Source of the DNA: Spiroplasma litorale
GTDB lineage: Bacteria; Bacillota_I; Bacilli_A; Mycoplasmatales; Mycoplasmataceae
DNA: 64,000 nt
Reading direction: 5' to 3'
Assembly: GCF_001267155.1 (NCBI RefSeq)
Contig: NZ_CP012357.1
Coordinates: 124,001-188,000, forward strand
Position numbers and translations under genes: made by a program. Positions 20,902-32,960 of the stretch are shown here, piece after piece. Every line of letters begins with the position of its first letter. The first letter of the stretch is position 1. The notes beneath the pieces were generated by a model that saw only the letters and a program-made list of their open reading frames with translations, made no database searches and was not told the DNA's origin.

Positions 20902-21594
20902 ATGATAGTATACAAAAATGTTTCGTTAATGTATTCCGTTAATACAGGTATCAAAAATTTTAACTTAGAAATAAAAGATAATGAGAAGGTTGCTATAATT
21001 GGTCCTAATGGTAGTGGTAAAACTACTTTGTTAAAAATTACTCTTGGATTTTCAAAATATTATAAGGGAGAAGTACTTATTAAGGAAGTTTCAAATAAGG
21101 ACAATAAATTTAACTTAAATAATATAGGATATGTTTCTAGTGAAAACATATTCCCAAGTTTTTCTAAAGTAAAAACAATTGTAAATTTATATAAAAAACT
21201 TAAAAATGATGAAAACAACAAATTAGATTATATTTCTAAATTATTAAAAATTAATTTAAAGGAAAAAAAATATTTTAAATCTCTTTCTACTGGTATGATT
21301 CAGAAAGTTAAACTTTGCTTAGCTCTTAGTTATGATAATGATTATTACATCTTTGATGAGCCTACAAATGGTCTTGATGCAATCATTAGAGAAAAGACTT
21401 TAAATTATATTTATGAAAACCTAAAACAAAAAACTATAATATATTGCACTCATTTAATTGAAGAAATAACAACATTTTTTGACAGATTAATAATTATAAA
21501 AGATAATACAATTAAATTAGATGTAGAAATAAATGAAAAAACAAATGTTAAAAATATTTTTTATGAAGTATATGGCGAAGAAATAAATGATTAA
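20902..21594 (+). CDS. ABC transporter ATP-binding subunit
   Basis: The 230-residue ATPase has Walker A GPNGSGKTT at about 34-42, a degenerate signature LSTGMIQK near 132, Walker B YYIFDEPTNGLD near 150 and an H-loop HLIEE. The replacement of SGG by STG resembles the bacteriocin-immunity (BcrA/LanF-like) subfamily. ATG 20902 is preceded by AAAGGTGG, so I prefer it to the GTG at 20893. It ends overlapping the next permease by eight bases. Confidence 0.9.
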   Translation: MIVYKNVSLMYSVNTGIKNFNLEIKDNEKVAIIGPNGSGKTTLLKITLGFSKYYKGEVLIKEVSNKDNKFNLNNIGYVSSENIFPSFSKVKTIVNLYKKLKNDENNKLDYISKLLKINLKEKKYFKSLSTGMIQKVKLCLALSYDNDYYIFDEPTNGLDAIIREKTLNYIYENLKQKTIIYCTHLIEEITTFFDRLIIIKDNTIKLDVEINEKTNVKNIFYEVYGEEIND

Positions 21595-22294
21595 ATTATT
21601 TCTAACAGTTTTTAAATACCTAGAGTTAAAAAACCTAAAATGTACATTGTCCTTTTTAATATTTGGAAGCATAATTTATTCTATAACATTTATATTTTAT
21701 AATTCAAAATTATTAGGATGATATGATTTTGCATTTAATATATTTTCATTTATTATTTTTTTCGAAATATCAATTATATTTTTTTCAGAGACTATTTGAT
21801 ATTATAAAAGAAATAAATACCAAGTTTTATTATTTACTAAAATAAATAAAAAAAACTTAAATCAATTTATTTTAATGCAAATAATATTTCATTTGATCAT
21901 ACTAATAATTTATTATTTTGTACTTTCTTTGATATTAAGAATTTTTTCAAGAGAATATATAAACATTTTTATATTATTGTATTCATTAGTGGTGAAGGCA
22001 TTTTTTTCTTATTTTCTTGTAGTTTTGGGAATCTTATTTTCTGTAATACTATTTGAAAAAAGTATGTATGTTTTCTTGTACTATATTTTATCTTTAACTT
22101 TATACAACATACTATTTGAAATTATTAATGAGTATTATTCTATTATTCAAATACTTCGTTTATCAAGTGTATATAAATGTGATTATTGATTTAGTAGTAA
22201 TTGATTACAATACTATGTATTATTAGTGTCAACTATTCCAATTTTATTAAGTAATTATTTTATTATAAAAATAAATACTAAAAATTCAGTTTAA
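21587..22294 (+). CDS. ABC-2 type permease subunit (putative)
   Basis: This 235-residue protein has about six hydrophobic segments, matching the 20158 gene in size and topology. The ATG overlaps the ATPase stop (ATGATTAA). Four TGA codons are Trp (for example LGWYDF and DYWFSSNW). With 20158 and 20902 it would make a three-gene transporter like the two-permease immunity pumps of lantibiotic loci. No substrate can be inferred beyond context. Confidence 0.65.
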
Positions 22295-22372
22295 GTTTAT
22301 ATAATGTAAGCAAATTTCTATTAAATTTTTAAAAAATATAATCATATATATTATAATTATTTAGTAGTTAGT

Positions 22373-22441
22373 AGTTGCTTTTATATACTTACATAAAGGG
22401 TAAGTGTTTCTACGTTGAACCTATTCAACACTATTAGCACT
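22373..22441 (+). promoter_or_regulatory. Purine riboswitch aptamer, guanine type
   Basis: The three-way junction can be drawn by hand. P1 is AGTTGCT (22373-22379) with AGCACT (one bulge). P2 is CTTAC/GTAAG with loop ATAAAGG. The J2/3 strand is GTTTCTAC. P3 is GTTGAA/TTCAAC with loop CCTA, able to kiss the GG of loop 2. J3/1 is ACTAT. The base corresponding to position 74 is C, which specifies guanine or hypoxanthine over adenine, and J2/3 keeps the U-rich guanine pattern rather than the 2'-deoxyguanosine pattern. It precedes a purine permease. Confidence 0.85.
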
Positions 22442-22478
22442 ATAAATATCTGAAACATCTATTAATTACAATCTGATT

Positions 22479-22514
22479 AGACTTGGTATTTGAATAACTA
22501 AGTCTATTTTATTT
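22479..22514 (+). terminator. Riboswitch-controlled terminator
   Basis: AGACTTGGT (22479-22487) pairs with ACTAAGTCT (22497-22505), one G-U, followed by ATTTTATTT. It ends just before the GGAGG site of the permease. Ligand binding is expected to favour it and shut the gene off. Confidence 0.8.
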
Positions 22515-22524
22515 CGGAGGTTTA

Positions 22525-23988
22525 ATGAAAAATTTGAAAAAAAATGATGATTTTAAAATTGAAAGAACTAAAGACGAGATTGTTAACAAAAAAAGAAGTG
22601 TAATACCAAGATACTTCAAGTTCGATTATTTTAAAGCTACATTTAAAAAAGAGATAATTGGTGGGATAAGTACTTTTCTTGCTATGGTGTATATATTATC
22701 TGTTGAACCTGGAATTCTAGGGGAGGCACCAAGTATTCATAATGTTGATTCAGTTATGAACAGCGGTGGAGTTTTTGTTGCGACTGCTTTATCAACATTT
22801 ATTTGTACTATGATTATGGGTTTGTTTGCAAACTTACCAGTTGGTGTAGCTCCAAGTATGGGTTTGAATGCAATGTTTTCATACAATATTGCAAAAAGTG
22901 GTGGAATTGGTTATGAAGGTGCATTAATAGCCACTTTAATATCTTCAGTTATTTTTACAATTATATCAATTACAAAGCTGAGATCAATGCTAATAAAATG
23001 CATACCTCATTCTATGCACTTGGCTTTTGGTGTTGGTATAGGATTTTTTATTGCATATGTTGGTTTAACAAGCATTGGTTGATTTGATAAATCTAATGGA
23101 GTTCCAATTGCAAAACTATCTGATTTTAAAGTATACTACCCAGGTATAATAATCGGTATGTTAGTTTTATTTGGGTCAATAATTTTATTTTATAAAAAAT
23201 TTATTGCTCCTGTTGCTGTTATGATGCTTGGCGGATTTATTTTAACAATAATTTTAGCGAATACAGTTGATGATAATGCTATAAAAACTTCTTTTAAAGA
23301 ATCAATTTGAAATGGCTGAAGTTACGACGAATTTGATGGCTTTATTAGTAATATTAAAAACTCATACTCAGAGTTTGGTAATGTTGATATTTGAAATAAA
23401 CCAATTATTTATATATCTATATTTATTTTTGTAATACTAAATTTTTTTGATGCCACAGGAACTTTAAAAACAATAAATATAGAATCAAACAAAATAATGG
23501 AAAGAGAAGATGATCTTTCAAATAAATCATTAGTAATTGATGCAGGTTCTACAGTTGTGGGGTCTGTTATGGGAGTTAGTCATATGTCTGCATACGTTGA
23601 GAGTTGCGTAGGTATATCACAAGGTGCCAGAACAGGATTTTCAACCATTATAACATCACTTCTATTCTTACTAAGTTTGGCATTATTTCCAATATTTAAA
23701 ATGATTCCAGGATGTATAAGTGGAGCTGCAACAGTTTTTATTGGAACTATAATGATTAAATCAATTACAGATATCGATTGAAAAAAACCCGAAATTGGAA
23801 TTGGTGCTTTCTTTTCTTTAATATTTATGATTACAACATACTCAATTGCAAACGGAATTGCTGTTGGAATGATTTCATATACTGTTGGGTGTATTGCTAC
23901 AAAAAATACTAAAAAAGTATCTCCAACTGTGTGAATTTTGGATATTGTATTTATTGCTTATTTTATAGCCTTAGCCTTTATATATTAA
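22525..23988 (+). CDS. Guanine/hypoxanthine permease (AzgA/PbuG-type NCS2)
   Basis: The 487-residue membrane protein imports purine bases. N-terminal YFKFDYFKATFKKEIIGGI and STFLAMVYILSVEPGIL match the AzgA/PbuG family, as do GLFANLPVGVAPSMGLNAMF near 110 and FDATGTLK near 310. TGA codons are Trp. A strong GGAGG site sets ATG 22525. The guanine-type riboswitch upstream agrees with the assignment: import is reduced when purine is abundant. A hairpin terminator follows. Confidence 0.92.
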
Positions 23989-23998
23989 TGTTAATTTT

Positions 23999-24059
23999 AG
24001 CAAGTTCAATGTTTTTTTTATTAATTTTAAAAAAATGTTGCTACTTGCTTTTTTTTTGT
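23999..24059 (+). terminator. Long-hairpin terminator after the purine permease
   Basis: AGCAAGT (23999-24005) pairs with ACTTGCT (24043-24049), with extra AT pairing inside, followed by T9. Confidence 0.75.
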
Positions 24060-24091
24060 TTATAATCTTATTGTTTTCATTTACGAAATAT

Positions 24092-24168
<77 letters not shown>

Positions 24169-24180
24169 TTTATGAAATTT

Positions 24181-24204
24181 ATCGCACATTGTGCGATTTT
24201 TTTA
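24181..24204 (+). terminator. Rho-independent terminator after tRNA-Ile
   Basis: ATCGCACA pairs with TGTGCGAT (24181-24197, one central base) and T7 follows. Confidence 0.88.
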
Positions 24205-24277
24205 TTTTATAACTATTAGTATATTAGTTGTTATTATTAAAGTGTAATTAAACATTATAAGTTTGGAGAAATGAAGT

Positions 24278-25068
24278 ATGAAGTGATGATTTAGTGATTA
24301 CGATGGAACACTTACTTTAAAAAAAGATGAATATAAAATTAATATTAATACACAAGAATTTATTAAAAGTTGAGTAAAGAAAAATCAACTTATAATAACA
24401 ACTGGTAGAAGTGTTGATGACTTAAAAAAATGTATTGAATACTTAGATTTAGGGTTGAGTTATTTTATTATAAATAATGGGGCTGCAATTATAAAAGATA
24501 ATGAGATTTTATATAATAAAACTATTCCAATGAGTGAGAGAGAAGTTATTTATAATGGTTTAAAAAAACTACATAAAAGATTTGGAATTAAAATATCAGA
24601 CACATTAAATTGTAAAATATTAGCTGGAATTGAAGTCGGATTAGAAAAGTATCAAGAAAATTTTATTTGAAAAAATTGATTTAACGTTAAAGATATTTTT
24701 AATGATTATATTGATGAAGTTATCACAAATATTGATTAAACAATGTTTCTATATATGGATTGAGTTCTGAATTTGAAGAAATAAAAGAGTTATTTAAAAA
24801 TATTAAAGGTATAAAATTAGTCCAAACCGCGCCATACATTATTGAAATAATGAATGAGGAAGTATCAAAAGCGAAGGGTATTAGATTTTTACAAAGTAAA
24901 TTAAAAATTAAGAATGAAGATATTGTTATTACTGGTGATAATGATTATGAGATGCTATCTCAATTTGATAACACATTTGCAATAAAAACTGGATCTAAAC
25001 TTGCTTTATCTGCTGCAAATAAAACCATTGATGAAGTATCAGAGATTGCAAATTATATAAAATATTAA
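24278..25068 (+). pseudogene. HAD-superfamily Cof-type hydrolase, frameshifted
   Basis: The N-terminal half (24278-24739, 153 codons) contains motif I as FSDYDGTL and motif II as ITTGRS, then stops at TAA 24737. The C-terminal half lies in the frame one base back, from about 24736 to 25068, and contains motif IV as VITGDNDYEML. The junction reads ITNID then NNVSIYGLSS, exactly where the domain should continue. A one-base deletion in the A/T run near 24735 explains it. It could be a genuine pseudogene, a sequencing error or a programmed shift. A GGAG site precedes the first ATG (24271), but the frame beginning at ATG 24278 is the HAD one. Confidence 0.8.
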
Positions 25069-25086
25069 TTATACTTAAAAAAATAC

Positions 25087-25116
25087 TTGTCAATTTTGAG
25101 TTAAATAATATATAAT
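25087..25116 (+). promoter_or_regulatory. Promoter of rplM-rpsI
   Basis: TTGTCA (25087-25092) and TATAAT (25111-25116) are 18 bases apart. The transcript leader of about 40 bases is GC-richer than its surroundings and includes AGCCCCGGAAGCGAAGG; it may carry a ribosomal-protein leader structure, which I could not confirm. Confidence 0.65.
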
Positions 25117-25161
25117 ATATTTGCTTACTCACAAGCCCCGGAAGCGAAGGAGAAAGAGCAC

Positions 25162-25617
25162 ATGAAACAAACTACACTTATTAAAACAGCTGATATCGCA
25201 AAAAAATGATATGTAGTAGATGCAAGTGAACAAACACTAGGTCGTTTATCTACTGAAATTGCAAAAATTTTAAGAGGTAAACATAAACCAAGTTTTACAC
25301 CACATATTAATAATGGAGATCATGTTATTGTTATTAATGCTGATAAAGTAATTTTATCTGGTAATAAAGAAAAAGATAAAAAATACTATAGTCACTCATT
25401 TCACCCAGGTGGATTGAAAGCTAGAAACGTTGAAACACAAAGAAAATTGTTTCCAGAAAGAATTGTGGAAAGAGCCGTAAGACTTATGTTGCCTAAAACA
25501 GTTCAAGGATCTAGTCAATATCGTGCATTGCATGTTTATGCTGGAACTGAACACCCACACGAGGCTCAAAAACCAGAAGTACTTGTAATTAATACAAAAA
25601 AAGGAGTTAACAATTAA
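25162..25617 (+). CDS. rplM: 50S ribosomal protein L13
   Basis: This 151-residue protein is a complete L13, with the family segments [19 protein letters not shown] (about 17-35), LRGKHKP and HSFHPGGLK. One TGA is Trp at residue 16. The purine-rich stretch GAAGGAGAAAG supplies the ribosome site. Its last base (of TAA) is the first base of the rpsI ATG, a tight coupling that fixes the 1:1 partners found together in most bacteria. Confidence 0.98.
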
Positions 25618-26024
25618 TGGCTGCAACTAAAAAAACTACTATTTCTTATAGAGGTACTGGTAGAAGAAAATCTTCAGTAGCTCAAGTTGTACTTACACCA
25701 GGTAATGGTGATATTGTTGTTAATGGAAAACCAGCACTTGAATTCTTCCCATATGCTACATTAGTTCAGGATATGGAACAACCTCTTGTAGCAACTGGAA
25801 CAAAAGAAGACTTCTCAATTAAAGTTAAAGTTAAAGGTGGAGGATTTACAGGACAAGCTGGTGCTGCAAGACTTGGGATTGCAAGAGCATTATTAGATGC
25901 AAGTAAAGATTATAAAACTGATTTAAGAGCAAAAGGGTTATTAACTAGAGATGCACGTGTAAAAGAACGTAAAAAATATGGACTTTATGGAGCACGTCGT
26001 GCACCGCAATTTTCAAAACGTTAG
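25617..26024 (+). CDS. rpsI: 30S ribosomal protein S9
   Basis: This is a 135-residue complete S9. It has the N-terminal [31 protein letters not shown] in the middle and the invariant basic tail ending QFSKR, which reaches into the ribosomal P site in the family. It is followed by a strong terminator. Confidence 0.98.
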   Translation: MAATKKTTISYRGTGRRKSSVAQVVLTPGNGDIVVNGKPALEFFPYATLVQDMEQPLVATGTKEDFSIKVKVKGGGFTGQAGAARLGIARALLDASKDYKTDLRAKGLLTRDARVKERKKYGLYGARRAPQFSKR

Positions 26025-26072
26025 TATTAATAAAAATAAAACTATATCAATTAAATTTAAATATACTTTTTT

Positions 26073-26096
26073 AAATGCCAATTGAGGCATTTTTTA
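26073..26096 (+). terminator. Terminator of rplM-rpsI
   Basis: AAATGCC (26073-26079) pairs with GGCATTT (26086-26092) around AATTGA and runs into T6. Confidence 0.85.
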
Positions 26097-26151
26097 TATT
26101 AAAATTAAAAGAGTATATAATTATATGTAAGGAATAAGGAGAGTGAATTAT

Positions 26152-27108
26152 ATGATTAAAAGTAAAAAAATAGTTTTAGTTGGATGTGGAGCTGTTGGGA
26201 CCAGTTTCGTATACAGCGCAATTAACCAAGGATTGGCAGAAGATTACATATTAATCGATGTGTTTAAAGAACTTGCAGAAGGAAATGAAATGGACCTACA
26301 CGATACACAAGCAGTGGTTCCTCATTATTTTCATAGTGTAAAAGCTGGAGATTATAGCGATTGTAAAGATGCTGATGTAATTGTTATTACTGCTGGTAGA
26401 CCACAAAAACCAGGAGAAACAAGACTTGACATGGTTGCAGATAACTCAAAAATTATGAAAAGTATTGCATTAGAAATTAAAAAATCAGGATTTAGCGGAG
26501 TTACAGTTATTGCTTCAAACCCAGTAGACGTACTTACAAATGTATATAGGGTTGTTACAGGATTTCCATCAAACTCAGTAATTTCATCTGGAACTACATT
26601 AGATTCATCAAGATTAAAAAGATTGTTATCAGAAAAATTTGATGTAAATACAAAAGAAGTAAATGCAGTTCTAGCAGGAGAACATGGAGATTCATCTGTT
26701 GCTTTATGAAGTAAAGCTACAATTTTAGGTAAATCAATTAATCAATATATTAATGAGAAAAAAATAACTCAAAAAGAATTAGATGAATTAAAAGAAGAAG
26801 CAGTTCACATGGCTTATAAAATTATTGAAAAAAAACGTGCAACATTTTATGGTATTGGAGCATGTTTATGTAGAATTGTTAAATCAATTTTAAAAAATGA
26901 AAACAAAATGCTTATGGTTGGGGCTTACTTAAATGGTGAATATGGAATTAAAGATACTTATGTTAGTGTTCCTTGTTCACTTGGAGCAAAAGGGATTACA
27001 AAAATCCTAGATTGAGAAATTAGTTCAGAAGAATTAAAAAAATTAAATGATTCAGCAAATACAATTAAAGAAACATTCAAAACTGCAGAAAAAGCAATTA
27101 AAGAATAA
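26152..27108 (+). CDS. ldh: L-lactate dehydrogenase
   Basis: The 318-residue enzyme reduces pyruvate to lactate with NADH, the terminal step of fermentation. The Rossmann turn is VGCGAVGTSFVYS near residue 8, the Asp-containing loop IDVFKE binds NAD, and the catalytic His lies in GEHGDSSV near 180. TGA at 26707 (VALWSKA) and 27013 are Trp. I choose ATG 26152, nine bases after AGGAG, over the GTG at 26143, which abuts the ribosome site. A terminator follows that also serves the convergent coaX. Confidence 0.95.
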
Positions 27109-27109
27109 T

Positions 27110-27135
27110 AAAAACGCAACAAATGTTGCGTTTTT
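27110..27135. terminator. Bidirectional terminator between ldh and coaX
   Basis: AAAAACGCAAC (27110-27120) pairs perfectly with GTTGCGTTTTT (27125-27135) around AAAT, giving a T-run on both strands. Confidence 0.88.
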
Positions 27136-27136
27136 A

Positions 27137-27892
27137 TTATGATTTGTTAATTATATATTTTAGACCTTTAAAAATTAACTCTTCATCATAAACATAATTA
27201 TCACTATTAATTTCTTCTATAAAATTTTTTGAATACCCACCAGTGAATATAATTTTATTAATTTTATATTCATTTGATAATAAATTTACGTAGCTTTTTA
27301 TCATAAGGTAATGCATATTGTATATACCAATCGAAATTGCGTCAATAGTATTTGTTCCAATTTTTATTTTAGCTTTTTCATATTTGAAATTTTTAAGAAG
27401 TGCAGCTTTAGAAATTAAACCATTAAGAGAAGTTTCTAGTCCTGGTGATATAACTGTACCAATAAAATTTGAATCTTTTATAATTGAAATTGTTGACGCT
27501 GTTCCCAATGAAACAATAATTAGGTTTTTTTCATTATAAAAACCGACACCACCATAGTAATTTGCTACAAAATCTCCCCCAAGTATTTCAAATTTATCAA
27601 TTTTAAATTTATTTAAATCATGAAGGTTGATTTCTTTTATATTTGTAATTTCAACATTGCGCAATTGAGATAACTCATTAATAATTAAACTTCATTCTGG
27701 TACTACAGAAGAATAGATTATCTTGCTAAAAATAACGTTTTTTTTAATAAAAAACTCATCTAGGTTTTGTACATTTTTATAGTATTCATCTTGGGTTAAT
27801 GGACGAATTATTTTTATTATTTGATCATTATTAGTATTATATATTCTAAAATCAACAGTTGTATTGCCAGCATCAATAAATAGATAATCCAT
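27137..27892 (-). CDS. coaX: Type III pantothenate kinase
   Basis: This 251-residue kinase makes the first committed step of coenzyme A synthesis, pantothenate to phosphopantothenate. It shows the CoaX N-terminus with DAGNTTVDF at residues 7-15, ISSVVPE-type sequence near 72-76 and the nucleotide loop IVSLGTAST near 126. The Trp after VVPE is encoded by TGA. I chose ATG 27892 (MDYLFIDAGNTT) because AAAAGGGGAT lies ahead of it. It diverges from coaD, another CoA gene. Confidence 0.9.
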
Positions 27893-27962
27893 TTTTATCC
27901 CCTTTTTTAAAAATATTACCATATTTATGAATTTTATTAAAAAAAAATATAAAATAACTAAT

Positions 27963-28406
27963 ATGTATGATAAAAAAAATAAAGTTGCTATGTACCCTGG
28001 TAGCTTTGACCCTTTTCATAATGGTCACTTAAACATTTTGGTAAAGGCTTTAAATATTTTTGATTTTATTTATATAGTTATAACTAAAAATATTAATAAA
28101 AATATAAGCCCAGATTTAAAATCTAGAATTGAGAAAATTAAAGAAATGACAAAAGATTTATCAAATATTGAAATTGTCACTAACGATAAATTACTAACAA
28201 TTGACTTTGCTAAAGAAATGAATATTAAATTTATTGTTAGAGGAGTTAGAGATATAGAAACTTTTAAAAACGAAGTTGATTACATTGATGCAAATAGAAC
28301 TTTAAGTAGTGATATTGAAACAATTTTGCTTGTATCTGATATGGATAAAAGACAACTATCTTCATCAATTATAAAAGAAATAGAGTTTTATAAAAACCAA
28401 AAGTAA
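27963..28406 (+). CDS. coaD: Phosphopantetheine adenylyltransferase
   Basis: The enzyme adenylates 4'-phosphopantetheine in the penultimate step of CoA synthesis. Starting at ATG 27963 it has 147 residues and shows the nucleotidyltransferase motif PGSFDPFHNGH near 12-22 (HxGH), FIVRGVRD near 89-96 and the final SSSIIKEI. An upstream in-frame ATG at 27927 would add 12 Lys-rich residues, but a TATAAAAT-like -10 box overlaps them, so I prefer the shorter form. No clear ribosome site is visible, which suggests leaderless or weak initiation. Confidence 0.9.
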   Translation: MYDKKNKVAMYPGSFDPFHNGHLNILVKALNIFDFIYIVITKNINKNISPDLKSRIEKIKEMTKDLSNIEIVTNDKLLTIDFAKEMNIKFIVRGVRDIETFKNEVDYIDANRTLSSDIETILLVSDMDKRQLSSSIIKEIEFYKNQK

Positions 28407-28431
28407 ATTTAACGAATAAAGTAGGTATATA

Positions 28432-29688
28432 ATGAAAATTAATAAAAACTTAGAACTCTCTATTAAAATTATTTTACTAATTTCTTTAGTTTCATTTTTA
28501 ATTTTTGATATGCTTTTACAAATGTATAGTCCAAAAGAAAATATGTATGGTATTCCTTTATATGATAGAATAGACATATATTTTTCGTTTTTTACTACAC
28601 AATCAAATTACATTGTTGTTGGTTATTTAGTTCTTGCAATTTTATATAAACAAATATGTAACAGTAGACTGAGTTTTGGTGTTGAACTTGCAATAACAGT
28701 ATATATAACTTTAACAATGGTTGTATTTTGATTAGGAATAGCAGCCCCTGGTCAAACTGGTGGTGAAACAGATCTTCAAAATTGAATTTCAACAATTATT
28801 TTGCACTTAATAATACCATTAATTATGATTGCTTATTTTATATTATCTTGTGGTAATGATTATATATCTTATAAAAAACATTTAAAATTTAATTTTCCAG
28901 TAACTTGTACATACCCAGCACTTTATTTGTTTTTTGTTATGTTAAGAGGACATTATAGATTTAAACTATATTCTCCTACATTCTATAATGATATATATAG
29001 TAACTCAAATCATTGAATTTGAAGTAACTTATGAACTAATAGTAATGGAGTTATTGATAAGTCTATTTATTATGATACACAAATGTGATATCCTTATTGA
29101 TTTTTAAACTTAAATAGATACGAGTTATCTTCTAATGGAGTTGTTCACAGTACAAATATGAATCAGCCATATTGAGTTATAGTATTATTTTTTTTAGCTG
29201 GTATCCTAAGTGTAATATTTTTAATAACTTCATTTCAGTTTTTATATTTAAAAATAAATAATATTAAGTTTTATAATTGACATGATATAAATGGAAATTT
29301 AATTTCAAAAAAAGAACATGATATTAAAAAAGCAAAAATTAGACAAATTCGTAAAGATTCTATAAAAATGCTAAGAGTATTAATTTTAACTAATATCAGT
29401 AAAAATAGATCATTTAAAAAAAATGTTAAATCACTTCCAAAACACGAAAGAATTGAAGCTATAAAAAAATATAATAATATTTTAAACTTAGAAAAAAAAT
29501 TATTTATAGGTTATAAAAAAAGAAAAGACCAACATAAAAAAGATTATAAAAAATATATTAAGAAATTAATTCAAGAAGTTGGTTTTAAAGATAGGATGAT
29601 CATAAAAGATAATCTTAGAGAGGCTGAGAGGTTTAAAAAGCTAGTAAAAAAAGGTATAATAATATCAAGGTCTAAATATGTTGACTAA
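28432..29688 (+). CDS. Multi-pass membrane protein with basic C-terminal tail (Pr6Pr/DUF1600-like)
   Basis: The 418-residue protein has about seven transmembrane segments in the first 290 residues and a very Lys-rich cytoplasmic tail of about 120 residues. The segment YFSFFTTQSNYIVVGYLVLA near 45-65 has the F-T-x-Q-S-N signature I associate with the Pr6Pr-type mollicute membrane family. TGA codons are Trp throughout, including NHWIWSN. AGTAGGT ahead of ATG 28432 is a weak ribosome site. It follows coaD by 25 bases. Function is unknown. Confidence 0.72.
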
Positions 29689-29763
29689 TAGAGGTTTTAC
29701 TTGGCCTTTATTTTTTTATATAATATATGGTGAAATATAATGTAAAACCAAAGGGGTGCAATA

Positions 29764-32721
<2,958 letters not shown>

Positions 32722-32814
32722 TATATAAAATTTTTATCTATTTAATAAAACAATTATTATTTAAATATTGCTAATGCTAATATTTTTAGTATAATAATAA
32801 TTGTCTTATTTTAT

Positions 32815-32891
32815 GGCGTACATGGCGAAGTGGTTAACGCACCGGGTTGTGGTTCCGGCATTCGAGGGTTCAATTCCCTTTGTACGCCCCA
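32815..32891 (+). tRNA. tRNA-His (GTG)
   Basis: The acceptor GCGTACA/TGTACGC is perfectly paired and extended by the extra G-1 opposite C73 that marks histidine tRNA. The anticodon is GTG and CCA is encoded. Confidence 0.96.
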
Positions 32892-32905
32892 TTTAAAGAA
32901 ATTAA

Positions 32906-32933
32906 AAAAACTTATTTTAAATAAGTTTTTTTT
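32906..32933 (+). terminator. Terminator after tRNA-His
   Basis: AAACTTATT and AATAAGTTT pair around a short loop, followed by a T8 run near 32926-32933. Confidence 0.78.
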
Positions 32934-32960
32934 GTCGATATTAATAAATGGGGTGATAAT

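Noticed and set aside
22373-22441. 2'-deoxyguanosine riboswitch, as described in Mesoplasma florum
   Set aside because: The L2 and L3 loops are similar, but the J2/3 strand GTTTCTAC is that of guanine sensors and the downstream gene is a purine-base permease.
26143-26151. GTG start for ldh
   Set aside because: It directly abuts the AGGAG ribosome site; ATG 26152 has proper spacing and gives the usual N-terminus.
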